DNA from: an uncultured Saprospiraceae bacterium
Lineage (GTDB): Bacteria > Bacteroidota > Bacteroidia > Chitinophagales > Saprospiraceae
Assembly: GCA_937951615.1 (NCBI GenBank)
Contig: CALFBH010000024.1
Location: 1-64,000 of the forward strand
Reading direction: 5' to 3'
DNA length: 64,000 nt
Made by a program: the position numbers and the translations under genes. Under the pieces are notes generated by a model. The model saw nothing but the letters and a program-made list of their open reading frames with translations. It did not search any database and was not told the DNA's origin. Positions 1 through 9,060 of the stretch are shown piece after piece (within the stretch, counting starts at the first letter, position 1; every line of letters begins with the position of its first letter).

Positions 1-165
1 GAGAAAATAGCTTGACATTCTTTGCGCCTTCGCGTCTTTGCGAGAAAATAGCTTGACATTCTTTGCGCCTTCGCGTCTTTGCGAGAAAATAGCTTGACAT
101 TCTTTGCGCCTTCGCGTCTTTGCGAGAAAACAACTTGACGTTCTTCTCGTCTTTGCGAGAAAACA
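1..165. repeat. 41-bp tandem repeat array
   Basis: Three identical 41-bp units (1-41, 42-82, 83-123) containing the core ttcgcgtctttgcgagaaaa are followed by a shortened, diverged fourth unit to about 165. The array probably continues left of the window. A related single copy lies at 53881-53909 in front of the fdhD stop. It lies downstream of the minus-strand gene that ends at 193. Confidence 0.9.
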
Positions 166-192
166 ACTTTTGATTTGAATTTGTATCCCCAC

Positions 193-1320
193 TTACTTCA
201 TCACCCAGGCACTAGGACTACTAAATTTTCGGCGCACCTCAGCCAGTTTGCCCTGCAATTCATCAGGATGACAATTGACCGAAACACCTACGCGACGCAA
301 CTCACCCCGCCAGCCTAAATCAGACTGATAACCAGCACGGTCAATTTTGTTGGCTAATTTTTGTGCATTGGTGCTGTTACCAAAACAACCGACAACAATA
401 AGATAATCGCGATTGCCTGTGCGACGGACAACCGGATCAATAATTTCCTTATTATTTTCTATTTCTTCTTTGGAGACTACGCTAACTTCTACCTCGTCGG
501 CGTCAAGTACTTCGTCTTCTTCTGCATAAGTGTTGGTTGCTGAAACAGTCTCCATCGTTTCTACAACTACAGGTTCGTTCTCTTCTACCATATAATCTGC
601 ATCAGATTCGCTGTCCACTACATCACTGAGCATGCCCGTATGCGTTTCGTCGTTTTGCAATTCGTCTTCATCATCATGACGCTGAAGTCCTTCTTTTACT
701 CGTTGCTCTTCTGCAAGATCAACTTCTGTCCCAGTGTTGGTATTGTTCCATCTTTGATAAAAGAAATAAACAACAAAAATACATGCTGCCAGCAGCGCTA
801 TGCGCGTAAAGTTAAATCCTTTCTTTGCCATAATTGGTCGATTGGGTTCTAATTGAATAATAGGTGTGTCCTGCTGAGGCAGGGGTGTGTGCTTAACTAA
901 CTCTGCTTCTACAGGATGGAAATACACATTGGGTAAACCAAATGCATCCGTTAAAAAATTGGTATGTTCAGCCTGAAATTGAAGATTATTCTCCAAGTCC
1001 AGATAAAATTTTCCAACATTAGGAATGTAAACAACTTCTCTGCGATTGAGTGCTTCCATACAAGTCTTTGCAAATGCATGGACTTCCTGTTGTGCCTGCT
1101 GATAAGTCAATCCGCTCTCTTTAGCGATAAAATTGACCAGCAAACCATCATTCAGCCTAAGCTCCTCATTAAAAGCAATGTCTTTGGTCGGTGGTCGCAA
1201 CAAGCCCTGATCGTCATCTGATGCCGGACGATAATTGGTGATAAACCCACCAAAATCCGGTATGATGACACAGTCGTACTGATACAGTAAACTGGCAATA
1301 TTGGAAACCACTTGCTTCAT
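193..1320 (-). CDS. HU-CCDC81-like and SPOR domain membrane protein
   Basis: A 375-residue protein. Residues about 1-140 resemble the bacterial HU-CCDC81 pair of domains found in Bacteroidota (opening with a DCVIIPDFGGFI segment). A single membrane helix follows at about 171-189, then an acidic low-complexity linker (about 200-300) and a C-terminal SPOR-like domain (about 305-375, NRDYLIVVGCFGN). SPOR domains bind peptidoglycan stripped of stem peptides. The topology suggests an N-terminal cytoplasmic, possibly nucleoid-binding part tied through the inner membrane to the cell wall at division sites. The role is inferred from domains only. A TAnnTTTG element sits 29 bp upstream. Confidence 0.85.
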   Translation of the reverse strand: MKQVVSNIASLLYQYDCVIIPDFGGFITNYRPASDDDQGLLRPPTKDIAFNEELRLNDGLLVNFIAKESGLTYQQAQQEVHAFAKTCMEALNRREVVYIPNVGKFYLDLENNLQFQAEHTNFLTDAFGLPNVYFHPVEAELVKHTPLPQQDTPIIQLEPNRPIMAKKGFNFTRIALLAACIFVVYFFYQRWNNTNTGTEVDLAEEQRVKEGLQRHDDEDELQNDETHTGMLSDVVDSESDADYMVEENEPVVVETMETVSATNTYAEEDEVLDADEVEVSVVSKEEIENNKEIIDPVVRRTGNRDYLIVVGCFGNSTNAQKLANKIDRAGYQSDLGWRGELRRVGVSVNCHPDELQGKLAEVRRKFSSPSAWVMK

Positions 1321-1348
1321 TTATTTATCTTTTTTGAAATTTTACCAA

Positions 1349-1356
1349 CAAATGTA
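1349..1356 (-). promoter_or_regulatory. Bacteroidota -7 promoter element
   Basis: TACATTTG on the minus strand matches the TAnnTTTG -7 box of the Bacteroidota housekeeping sigma factor and lies 29 bp upstream of the ATG at 1320. The -33 box is weak. Confidence 0.45.
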
Positions 1357-1407
1357 CATTTATCTGTTCAATTATTTTAAATCTGACCTTTGTATTTGCA
1401 TTTCTAT

Positions 1408-3141
1408 TTATTGTTCTACGCCAGAAAAGATGCCATTATTGCTAGACCAAAGCCCTTTATCATTTCCATTCACATCACTATCCATATTATAATCTGTCTG
1501 AAAATAACCTTCAAAAAGACCATTTGCTGTTACCCAGGGCACTTTATCACTACCTATTATTTCTTGATAGGGTACAGTTTGGACGCCATTTCCGGCAAAG
1601 AGACACCAATGACCATTTAACAATTTTTGCCCGTATTCAGTTCCGGGAATATAGCTGTTCATAGTTGAAAAATCATAAGTCAAAGTATTATTGACAATAT
1701 CTAGCGGCATTGGAGACATAGCAGGAAGATGATTTCGATGTTCAACGACGATGTATAATGAATTGGTGGTCGAGCTAACGGGTATTTGTACCGGAACAAT
1801 ATTACCATCTGTCAAAAGAATAGTTGCTACTTTTGCAATTTCGCTACTTGGTAGCGGAGATTTTCTAAAAGAAACCAAAACCCAATCTACAGTATTTGCA
1901 GGATAGTCATTGCCCTGCCAGCCTGCACCTTCTGTACCCTGATGATTCCAGGGAACTATAGTATAAGGCTGCCCGGAAGGAAGTGATTCGTACTGCTGCA
2001 ATTTATTGTGCATAGTTCCAGTCGTTGCATCCAAAGCACCTTCCAGCAAAACCTTTAAATTACAACTTACAGTAATCGTGGGTGGCGGCGGCATAAATGC
2101 AACATAGGAGTTGATTTCAGACGATGCATCACCCATCCAGTCACTACGAAAAATAACCTTAGTGCCATCTCTGTTTGAGGTACCAAAGGGACTCCGCTCG
2201 TAATTTACATTGGGGGAATGATGCACATGCGCAAAGGTTTCCGTCAAGGCATTATTATTAGCATTCGGATTAAGTTGCACTGCAAACATCTTTTGGTAAT
2301 TAGGTTTAAAGGTCTGTGTATTTGGGTCTGCAAATTCAGTCAGATAAGCCCAGCCCGGACGATCAATATTTCGGCAAGAAACATGGATGTACCAGGACAT
2401 CTTGTCGTCGCCCAGTAAATTGGTAATGACACCATTGTCTATACGCCTCATAGTAAGCCGTCTGTCAAGGGAAGAAGGCCCTACAATAACTTCATTGCCC
2501 TGCGTATCATAACCATAATCAAAATGAGAGCCGCCCAAATTTGATAGATTACGAACGGGACTCATATCGTTCCGATTGTAGGCCCATACGCCTTGGTATT
2601 GGTTTGTGCCTGAAACACCCCATTGAACGATGACATAATCACCACTTTGTGTCATCGTCACGTTATTGGGCCAGATAGGTGCATTCAGCGTAGAAACAAT
2701 TTCATCATTTTCAAAATCATAACAAGCAATAACGACATCATTGGAAGGTAACCTACACTGCAAAGCCATATAACGATCATCATTGGACATATTGCCTTCC
2801 CATTCTCCATGAGAGACAAAAGTATATTCATTAAAACACCTGACAGGCGTTACAGTATTTGTATTAACATCTAATTGTGCGATACAGTTACCGTCATAAT
2901 TTGGATTATTCGTACCATATATAATGTTAGGTTGTGTATGAGACCAAGTATGATGTCCGCCTGGCGGATTAACTGTTTTGATAAATTCAAAAGTTTCTCC
3001 ATCCAGGATGGCAGAAGGCCAGCCTGTGCATTTAATTAAAGTGCCATCGCTATTCCATGCCCCGTTTTTTGCATATTGATGATAAGTACTCATGTTTGAG
3101 GAGTAGGTGTTAAACACGGACTGGTCAGTTACCCGAACCAC
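1408..3141 (-). CDS. beta-propeller-like secreted protein with C-terminal dockerin-like module, 5'-truncated
   Basis: A 577-residue reading frame. Residues about 1-350 have repeated short beta-strand motifs resembling TolB/WD40-type propellers (assignment tentative). Residues 358-577 form a module shared with the proteins at 28790-33403 and 43171-45393: KVLLEGA, VDWVLVSFR and VVEHRNHL motifs, ending in a 12-residue EF-hand-like loop at 550-561 (DYNMDSDVNGND). There is no signal peptide. The frame stays open upstream of the nominal GTG start through plausible protein (APITDPTFNSTVVRVTD) until a stop inside a 54-bp perfect palindrome. The true 5' end therefore seems to be lost, and the gene may be a pseudogene or need another start. 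No promoter is visible in front of it. Confidence 0.6.
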   Translation of the reverse strand: MVRVTDQSVFNTYSSNMSTYHQYAKNGAWNSDGTLIKCTGWPSAILDGETFEFIKTVNPPGGHHTWSHTQPNIIYGTNNPNYDGNCIAQLDVNTNTVTPVRCFNEYTFVSHGEWEGNMSNDDRYMALQCRLPSNDVVIACYDFENDEIVSTLNAPIWPNNVTMTQSGDYVIVQWGVSGTNQYQGVWAYNRNDMSPVRNLSNLGGSHFDYGYDTQGNEVIVGPSSLDRRLTMRRIDNGVITNLLGDDKMSWYIHVSCRNIDRPGWAYLTEFADPNTQTFKPNYQKMFAVQLNPNANNNALTETFAHVHHSPNVNYERSPFGTSNRDGTKVIFRSDWMGDASSEINSYVAFMPPPPTITVSCNLKVLLEGALDATTGTMHNKLQQYESLPSGQPYTIVPWNHQGTEGAGWQGNDYPANTVDWVLVSFRKSPLPSSEIAKVATILLTDGNIVPVQIPVSSTTNSLYIVVEHRNHLPAMSPMPLDIVNNTLTYDFSTMNSYIPGTEYGQKLLNGHWCLFAGNGVQTVPYQEIIGSDKVPWVTANGLFEGYFQTDYNMDSDVNGNDKGLWSSNNGIFSGVEQ

Positions 3142-3194
3142 AGTAGAATTAAAAGTAGGGTCAGTAATAGGTGCTAAAAAATGAGCTTTCCATT

Positions 3195-3248
3195 CGCCTA
3201 TTTCGCAAAAGCGGTGGGTTTAAACCCACCGCTTTTGCGAAATAGGCG
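3195..3248. repeat. perfect 54-bp palindrome
   Basis: The two 27-base arms are exact reverse complements with no loop (centre GGGTTTAAACCC; outer ends CGCCTATTTCGC / GCGAAATAGGCG). It lies immediately upstream of the truncated propeller gene and 150 bp beyond the stop of the DUF2339 gene, so it could fold as a bidirectional terminator or be a palindromic mobile remnant. Confidence 0.9.
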
Positions 3249-3396
3249 TGCAAATCAATTAATGGACAATTCCGAAGGTATTTATAGTTTTCAACTTGTT
3301 GAAAATAAACCCTCTTTTCTAGTTAAAAATCTTCTCACCGCTCTCTTCCCTCAATCCTGATAATTGTCGGAATGGTCTCGCCTCTCTCTTCTGAAT

Positions 3397-5751
3397 TCAC
3401 TCATCAAAAACAGTATATTTATTATACAAAAACGAACTAATCAACAACAAAACACCCAGCGAAACCAGCACAATAGTCTTAGAAATGGTATTCAGATGTG
3501 CAATGTCGTAAAAGAATAATTTCAGCAAAGTCAGCCCAAACAAAAACATTGCAGCAATGCGCAAATGCGCCTTACGCTTCCAAATACCATAACCAATCAA
3601 CAACAAAGCATAAACACCCCAAAGAATACTCAAAGCCAGTTTGTAAGCCTGCGACTGTGCCGCGCCACTCACATCCATCCAATGCAACAACTCACTACTA
3701 ATCACCCACAACAAAGCCGTAAAACACACCAATTCAAAAACAAGTCGAAGATGAAGCCCTACAAATTCCTGCTGCACATAACGATAAGTCGCGTACAGCA
3801 ACAAGCCGAAAAATCCAATCGAAATATAACGAATAATGATGTGAAAAGTACCTTTCCCAAAATAAGGATTCAGATTGCCGGCAAGATAAGACTCGCGCAG
3901 TTCGCTCAATTCATACAAGCCAACAGACAGGAAAATAAAGAGAAGCAAGGCATTGAAACCTAGACTGAACCAAGAGAATATTTTGTTTTTTATAAATTGA
4001 ATATTGATAAAAGACAAAGCCGCAAAAAACAGCAAAGCAAAATTAATCAACCAAACTTGTTTATAATGTAAAAAGTCATTGACGGGTAGGCGGTACGCAA
4101 TTTCAGGGTTTGTTTTATTTTTAAAAAATGCCAAATCCCAGTAAATAGAAATTTCATTGAACATGACACCAAACAGCACAAAAAGCAAAGCCAGAGGAAG
4201 GGCATAAGTCGAAATTTTAGGAATAGATAAACCAAATTTACCAGAATCACCAGCATAGCTGTGCTGCCGACTGATCCAGAAAATACCCCCAAAAACAAGC
4301 GCGACCAATAAGGAAGTCAGCAAGCCAATATTCAGAAATGGAGTCAATTGTACATCCGTCCTCCACAGCCCACTCGCATGGCTTTCCCAGTCCTGCACCA
4401 GACTCATAATCGTAAGCACCATCAGCGGATAAGACAGGTATTCATAGATATGCGCCTGCTTGCTCCGCCCAATCCAAAACAACAAAACAGCCAGCAAAGC
4501 CCAAGTCAAAGTCACCCAGTTACCATCCAACTGAACAGGCACAGCAATCGTCAGAAACACCAGCACCAAACCCGTTACAAAATAAAACAAATTCCGATCC
4601 CCCAGCTTCTTCTGATAAATAACCAGACTGATCACAAAATGAATCACCGCATTACCCAAAGTAAACAAACCTAATAAATGTTCCCCAGTAGGATGCTCGC
4701 TGAAAGTCGTATATCCAAAGCCATAAAAAATAAAGGAATTGAGCAGCAAATAAAGAATGTCTTTGATTTTAAATTGCTCATTATGAACCACTTTATAAGC
4801 CAGAAAAGTCAGGTAGAAAATGGTGAAAAACAAAAATGAAAAGAATAAAGCCAGTCCAAAATCCTCCGGCAAATCACAGTCCACAAAATACCAAAACGAA
4901 TAAATAAACCAAGTCATCCCAAAGGCAGAGCGATACAAAGCCTTCCAATATTTCTTGACAGCAATAAACAAAATGCCAATATTGATAATTGCCATATAGC
5001 TAAACAAAACCCCATAAGCACCCGATCCACTACTCAGCAAAAACGGTACTGCATAAGCACCCACCAGCCCGAGCAAAGCAATAATCTGTCGGTCATAATT
5101 GATCGCAGCCACCACCGCAAAAACAGTAAAGACCACCATCAAAGCAAAAGCCAGCCCAGACGGATACAGCCCATAAAAAGCATAACCCGCATAAGTGATA
5201 AAGTACAAAATAGCCAAAGCACCACTCAGCAAAACCGCACTGAAATCTTCATATTTAGCTTTCAGTTTTATCGCAAAACCCAATAAGCCCAAACCAACCA
5301 AATAGCCCAACACAATCCGCATCAGCGGACCAATATAATTATTCTCAATCGCAAACTTTGCCCCAATCGCCACACCCAAAACCGTAATAATAATCCCGAC
5401 TTTATTGATCAGGTTTTCCCCAATAAAACGTTCCAGATTACTTTTTGACGGATGGACAACCTTTTGCTTTTGAGCAGTCGCAGGCGGAGCTTGGACTTCT
5501 GCTACTTCAGGACTTTGAGGCTCTATTGCCTCTACCAAGACAGGCGACTCCTCGATTACTATTACTTCTTCAGCTATCGACGCTTCAACTATTGCTGCTT
5601 CAGATACAGCAGGATCACTTGTATCCAAGTTTGCTTTGAGCAGCCGCAATTCAGAACGAATGGCATCCATTTCCTTCCAAAAAGTGCTTTGCTTTTTTTG
5701 AAGCTCCTTCAGCCTCTTCAGCAGCTCCTCTATTTTTTGTTGGTCATTCAT
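3397..5751 (-). CDS. DUF2339 family multispanning membrane protein
   Basis: A 784-residue protein. The N-terminus is a short coiled coil (about 1-45), followed by a Glu/Pro/Ala-rich linker to about 100. The signature FIGENLINKVGIIITVLGV of DUF2339 proteins comes next, then some 18-20 hydrophobic helices to the C-terminus. Size and order fit the family. No enzymatic residues are recognised, and the function of DUF2339 proteins is unknown. It is transcribed alone, with the 54-bp palindrome about 150 bp past its stop. Confidence 0.85.
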   Translation of the reverse strand: MNDQQKIEELLKRLKELQKKQSTFWKEMDAIRSELRLLKANLDTSDPAVSEAAIVEASIAEEVIVIEESPVLVEAIEPQSPEVAEVQAPPATAQKQKVVHPSKSNLERFIGENLINKVGIIITVLGVAIGAKFAIENNYIGPLMRIVLGYLVGLGLLGFAIKLKAKYEDFSAVLLSGALAILYFITYAGYAFYGLYPSGLAFALMVVFTVFAVVAAINYDRQIIALLGLVGAYAVPFLLSSGSGAYGVLFSYMAIINIGILFIAVKKYWKALYRSAFGMTWFIYSFWYFVDCDLPEDFGLALFFSFLFFTIFYLTFLAYKVVHNEQFKIKDILYLLLNSFIFYGFGYTTFSEHPTGEHLLGLFTLGNAVIHFVISLVIYQKKLGDRNLFYFVTGLVLVFLTIAVPVQLDGNWVTLTWALLAVLLFWIGRSKQAHIYEYLSYPLMVLTIMSLVQDWESHASGLWRTDVQLTPFLNIGLLTSLLVALVFGGIFWISRQHSYAGDSGKFGLSIPKISTYALPLALLFVLFGVMFNEISIYWDLAFFKNKTNPEIAYRLPVNDFLHYKQVWLINFALLFFAALSFINIQFIKNKIFSWFSLGFNALLLFIFLSVGLYELSELRESYLAGNLNPYFGKGTFHIIIRYISIGFFGLLLYATYRYVQQEFVGLHLRLVFELVCFTALLWVISSELLHWMDVSGAAQSQAYKLALSILWGVYALLLIGYGIWKRKAHLRIAAMFLFGLTLLKLFFYDIAHLNTISKTIVLVSLGVLLLISSFLYNKYTVFDE

Positions 5752-5969
5752 AATGTGTAATTTGGTTCGTGTGTTCCCTTACATAATACAAACTTAATCT
5801 TTACAAATGAGCATAGAAAACCATATTTTGTGTAAAACGTATTTTTAAACAGGAATTTGTGCCATATAAATCGTTGATTGTTAATGCAGTGAAGTTATTT
5901 TTGCGTATTTTTTGCTACAAAATGTAGAAATCGCCTTCGTACCAGCGACTTTACAAGCCGACTAGAAAC

Positions 5970-6075
5970 ACCGTACTGACGACTTTAGCCGTCAAGTGAA
6001 TTTTATTCAAATAAAAAATCAAGCACTTATAAATTTGACTTTAGGCGCTGCGACGGCTAAAGTCGTCGTTACGGT
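5970..6075. repeat. 106-bp foldback repeat, copy 1
   Basis: Arms 5970-5992 and 6053-6075 are inverted copies (2 mismatches in 23) around gacgactttagccgt, separated by about 60 AT-rich bases. A second element with the same arms and nearly the same length lies at 53349-53455. The interiors are not clearly alike, so the arms are the conserved part. It occupies most of the useful sequence in the 388-bp gap before the next gene; the rest shows nothing recognisable. Confidence 0.85.
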
Positions 6076-6139
6076 ATTCACAATCAACTTAATTCCCAAA
6101 TAAACTTAATAAACTAATCCCTTTTTCATATTTTTGAGG

Positions 6140-6772
6140 ATGCAGAAAAAATTCTCCTATATTTTACTCATTACTGTATTACTCGCGGGCGTATGGGCAT
6201 GCGGAGGTGGAGAGCAAAGCGTAGCACCGCCACCGCCCAAAAAAGTGGACAAATCGCTACCGATAGCCGTAGCCGATTCTGTCCAGTTGAAAAACAAAGG
6301 GGCGGATATGATTCGTATCTTGAAGGCTGCCGACTGGAAAACGCTGGCAGAATATGTCCACCCAGAAGAAGGGCTGCGCATCTCGCCTCATGCAGATGTG
6401 AACGTCAATAATGTCATACTGGAATTTGAAGACTTGCAAAACATTGACGAAGCCAAACTCTACGACTGGGGCTATTATGATGGCAGCGGTTCACCTATAC
6501 GCATGAATTTGTCAGATTACCATAAAAAGTTTATGTTTGATCTCGATTTTACCAATGCGGATAAAGTTATTTATAATAAATTTGCACAATACGGCAATAC
6601 TCGAAATACGATTCCCAAAATGTACCCCGAAGGCAGGTGTGTGGAATATTATTTTTCGGGTAAAGGCTCAGAGTTTGAAGGCTTCAACTGGCGGGCTTTA
6701 CGACTAATCTTTACGCAGTTCAACGATGAATGGTACCTGACGGCAGTGATACATAGCCAATGGACGATATAG
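6140..6772 (+). CDS. lipoprotein of unknown function
   Basis: About 210 residues from the ATG at 6140 (an in-frame TTG lies two codons upstream). The N-terminus is a type II signal peptide with lipobox GVWAC, followed by a Pro-rich spacer (APPPPKK). The mature part starts with an amphipathic segment (MIRILKAADWKTLAEYVHP) and ends in beta-rich sequence with conserved-looking WYLTAVIHSQW, resembling small NTF2-like or DUF-type periplasmic lipoproteins. The family is not identified with confidence. It stands 175 bp before the amidase gene on the same strand. Confidence 0.75.
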   Translation: MQKKFSYILLITVLLAGVWACGGGEQSVAPPPPKKVDKSLPIAVADSVQLKNKGADMIRILKAADWKTLAEYVHPEEGLRISPHADVNVNNVILEFEDLQNIDEAKLYDWGYYDGSGSPIRMNLSDYHKKFMFDLDFTNADKVIYNKFAQYGNTRNTIPKMYPEGRCVEYYFSGKGSEFEGFNWRALRLIFTQFNDEWYLTAVIHSQWTI

Positions 6773-6837
6773 GAATTAATTACGAATTACGAATTAGACA
6801 ATTACGAATTTAAATTGCGATACACTTTTAAATTTAA

Positions 6838-6876
6838 ATGACAATCTCCCCCTTTGGAGGGGGCGTAGGGGGAGGA
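6838..6876. repeat. C-rich/G-rich imperfect palindrome
   Basis: A ctccccctttggagggggcg segment followed by tagggggagg forms an imperfect hairpin. G/C-rich motifs of this type are commonly dispersed in Bacteroidota genomes. It lies between two codirectional genes and has no T-tract, so it is not a clear terminator. Confidence 0.5.
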
Positions 6877-6947
6877 AAATCGGGCAAATTGTTTCAATAT
6901 TCCACTCCCGCTAATGTGTTTGGCAGTTTATTACGAATCAAGAAATT

Positions 6948-8051
6948 ATGATAAATGTAAAAAATGGTTTGCTGACCAATAGAAGAAACCGTCCTTTTTT
7001 GCGGAATGCAGAACGTTATACGATTTATGACCTCAAAGGCGTGGTGGTACACTGGACAGCCAATACGATGAATGGCGCGAACAGTTGGGCAAATCGTAAT
7101 TACTTCAATACGACCAACCGCTTTGCATCCGCACATTATTTGGTGGATGATGAAACCGTCTTGCAATGCCTGCCCGAAAACGAAGTGGCTTTTCATGTCG
7201 GTGCGAGAACATACAAGCCGATAGGTTTGAACATTGGGGAAGGCGACAAGAATCCAAATTATTTTCTGATTGGCATCGAAATGTGTGTCAATGAAGATTC
7301 AAAATGGGAGAAAACCTACCAAAATACCGTAGAACTGGCGCGGCATTTATTGAATAAATACAATTTTACCATTTTTCAATTATACCGTCATTTTGATATT
7401 ACTGGCAAGGATTGTCCACGTATGATGATTGATGAAGAAGCTTGGCAGGCTTTCCGCAAAGACGTGAATGAAGGCGTCAATCTACCCGTCGCAGAAGTCG
7501 TGAAGCGAGGCGTAGTGAATGTAGATGACCTGAATGTCCGCGCTGGCGACAGCTCAGATTTTCCAACAGTCGGCAAACTCAATCAAGGCGACGAAGTGAA
7601 TGTTTACGACCGCATAGGCAACTGGTATCGGGTAGGAGAGGAGCGTTGGGTGCATAGCGATTATATCAAAATGCGTTTCCAAAACAAAAGCGGCGTAGTG
7701 GATGTGGACAGCAGTGATCTGAACATCAGAAATAAACCATCTTCTAGTGGAGAGATTGTCGGGAAACTGGACAATGGAGCGCAGGTACAAGTTGTAGACT
7801 CGGCAGGAAGCTGGTTAAAAATTGGCGCAGACCGCTGGGTACACGAAAAATACATCAAGTTCACAGACGAAAAACACGGCTACGTCAGTTCCAATCGACT
7901 GGTCGTCCGTTCTGGTCCAGGCACCAATTTTGCAAAAGTCAAACGCCTGACGAAAGGCGACATTGTACGGGTATTCGACGAAGATGGCACCTGGCTGAAA
8001 ATTGGCGATGGAGAATGGGCGCATGCGAATTATGTGGAAGTGGTGGCTTAA
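6948..8051 (+). CDS. N-acetylmuramoyl-L-alanine amidase with three SH3 domains
   Basis: A 367-residue protein. Residues about 25-165 are an Amidase_2/PGRP-like zinc amidase fold: VVHWTAN supplies one His ligand, and YRHFDITGKDCP supplies a His and a Cys ligand, as in T7-lysozyme-type enzymes. Three bacterial SH3 repeats follow (about 186-235, 243-295, 305-365), each with LNVRAG or LVVRSGPG motifs and ending WVHxxYIK. The expected reaction is cleavage of the lactyl-alanine bond in peptidoglycan, with the SH3 repeats binding the wall. There is no signal peptide, so export would need another route or the protein acts after lysis. No phage genes lie next to it. Confidence 0.88.
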   Translation: MINVKNGLLTNRRNRPFLRNAERYTIYDLKGVVVHWTANTMNGANSWANRNYFNTTNRFASAHYLVDDETVLQCLPENEVAFHVGARTYKPIGLNIGEGDKNPNYFLIGIEMCVNEDSKWEKTYQNTVELARHLLNKYNFTIFQLYRHFDITGKDCPRMMIDEEAWQAFRKDVNEGVNLPVAEVVKRGVVNVDDLNVRAGDSSDFPTVGKLNQGDEVNVYDRIGNWYRVGEERWVHSDYIKMRFQNKSGVVDVDSSDLNIRNKPSSSGEIVGKLDNGAQVQVVDSAGSWLKIGADRWVHEKYIKFTDEKHGYVSSNRLVVRSGPGTNFAKVKRLTKGDIVRVFDEDGTWLKIGDGEWAHANYVEVVA

Positions 8052-8249
8052 GGGGTGAGTTGCGGGTTGGCGAGTTGCGAGTTATTAAAGTAGCCCAGAC
8101 ATTCCTGTCTGTATTCTGTTGCGAGTTATTATAAGATGAGCTTAGGAACAGCAAATTGCTATTACAACAGAAAAATCGTAACTTTAGACATACAATTCAA
8201 CCATCACGCAATTTTACAATTACAAATCATTCATCAAAAAACAATATCC

Positions 8250-8930
8250 ATGAAAAAAATACTAATGTTCCCCCTGCTGGCAAGTGCCTGCTTACTCACT
8301 TTCACAGCTTGTGAAAAAACAACTGACCTGCCCGAAATTCAAATAGAAAGTGCCTTAGAATATGCACAGAAATACGCAGCGACTTTGAATGCTGAACGCC
8401 GTGCAGACCATATTTCGACCTATATCACAAATTGCACAGATGCTGATTTTGTGAATACCTTACAGGAGACCAATGACTATATGATGGCAGTTGGATTCAA
8501 TCATTTTGAGGAGTCAGAAGTTTTTGCTAGTCGCAATGAAAATATCCTGTTCTATCCTCTTTTGCGGGGCAATGAACAGAACAGTGGCTTCCTCAACCTT
8601 TGCATGCCTTTTTTCCGTGAAAACGAATCGGAGCAACCAATTTTGCTATTAGAAGGACCAGGAGCAGTTGGCATTTCACTAGTTGCGGATGTGCTGATAA
8701 GCAAAGGCGAAGATGTAGAAGATAATGCTGTGCCACTGACCGTAGATAGCCCTGGTTCAGGTTCTTTTGATATGGGCTATGCAACGTCTTTTTTCACAAA
8801 AAATGGACGAGTTGAAATTGATTTCGATGTAGAAAATCCTTATAATGACGACAAAGGCACATTAAATGTGTGCGTAACTTCCAGTGAAGCAGCAGCCAAT
8901 TTTGAAAAAAGCTGGCTGATAAGATTTTAA
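8250..8930 (+). CDS. lipoprotein of unknown function
   Basis: The ATG at 8250 gives a clean lipoprotein signal peptide (MKKILMFPLLASA...TFTAC). A longer frame upstream from 8136 would bury it, so the shorter start is preferred (226 residues). The mature sequence is acidic, has two Cys late in the chain (NLCMPFF, NVCVTS) and no recognised domain. The following lipoprotein-hydrolase gene is separated by a hairpin terminator, so the two are probably transcribed independently. Confidence 0.75.
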   Translation: MKKILMFPLLASACLLTFTACEKTTDLPEIQIESALEYAQKYAATLNAERRADHISTYITNCTDADFVNTLQETNDYMMAVGFNHFEESEVFASRNENILFYPLLRGNEQNSGFLNLCMPFFRENESEQPILLLEGPGAVGISLVADVLISKGEDVEDNAVPLTVDSPGSGSFDMGYATSFFTKNGRVEIDFDVENPYNDDKGTLNVCVTSSEAAANFEKSWLIRF

Positions 8931-8956
8931 GTTTGGAGGATTGAGTAAATCAATCG

Positions 8957-8989
8957 AAGGGGCTGTCTGAGGAGTCAGTCCCTTTTTTT
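8957..8989 (+). terminator. intrinsic terminator
   Basis: GGGGCTGTCT and AGTCAGTCCC pair with a short GAGG loop and are followed by seven T, 30 bp past the lipoprotein stop. Confidence 0.75.
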
Positions 8990-9060
8990 ATGAATAAAGT
9001 CTATTCAGGTTTATAAAAATATTTATACATTAGCAGATTAAATACATTTCAAACCAAACG

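Noticed and set aside
1-165. CRISPR-like array
   Set aside because: The units are contiguous tandem repeats without variable spacers, and there are no cas genes.
3565-3963. 132-residue plus-strand frame
   Set aside because: Antisense to the DUF2339 membrane protein; composition (Thr/Asn/Gln/Lys) is that of a reversed hydrophobic gene.
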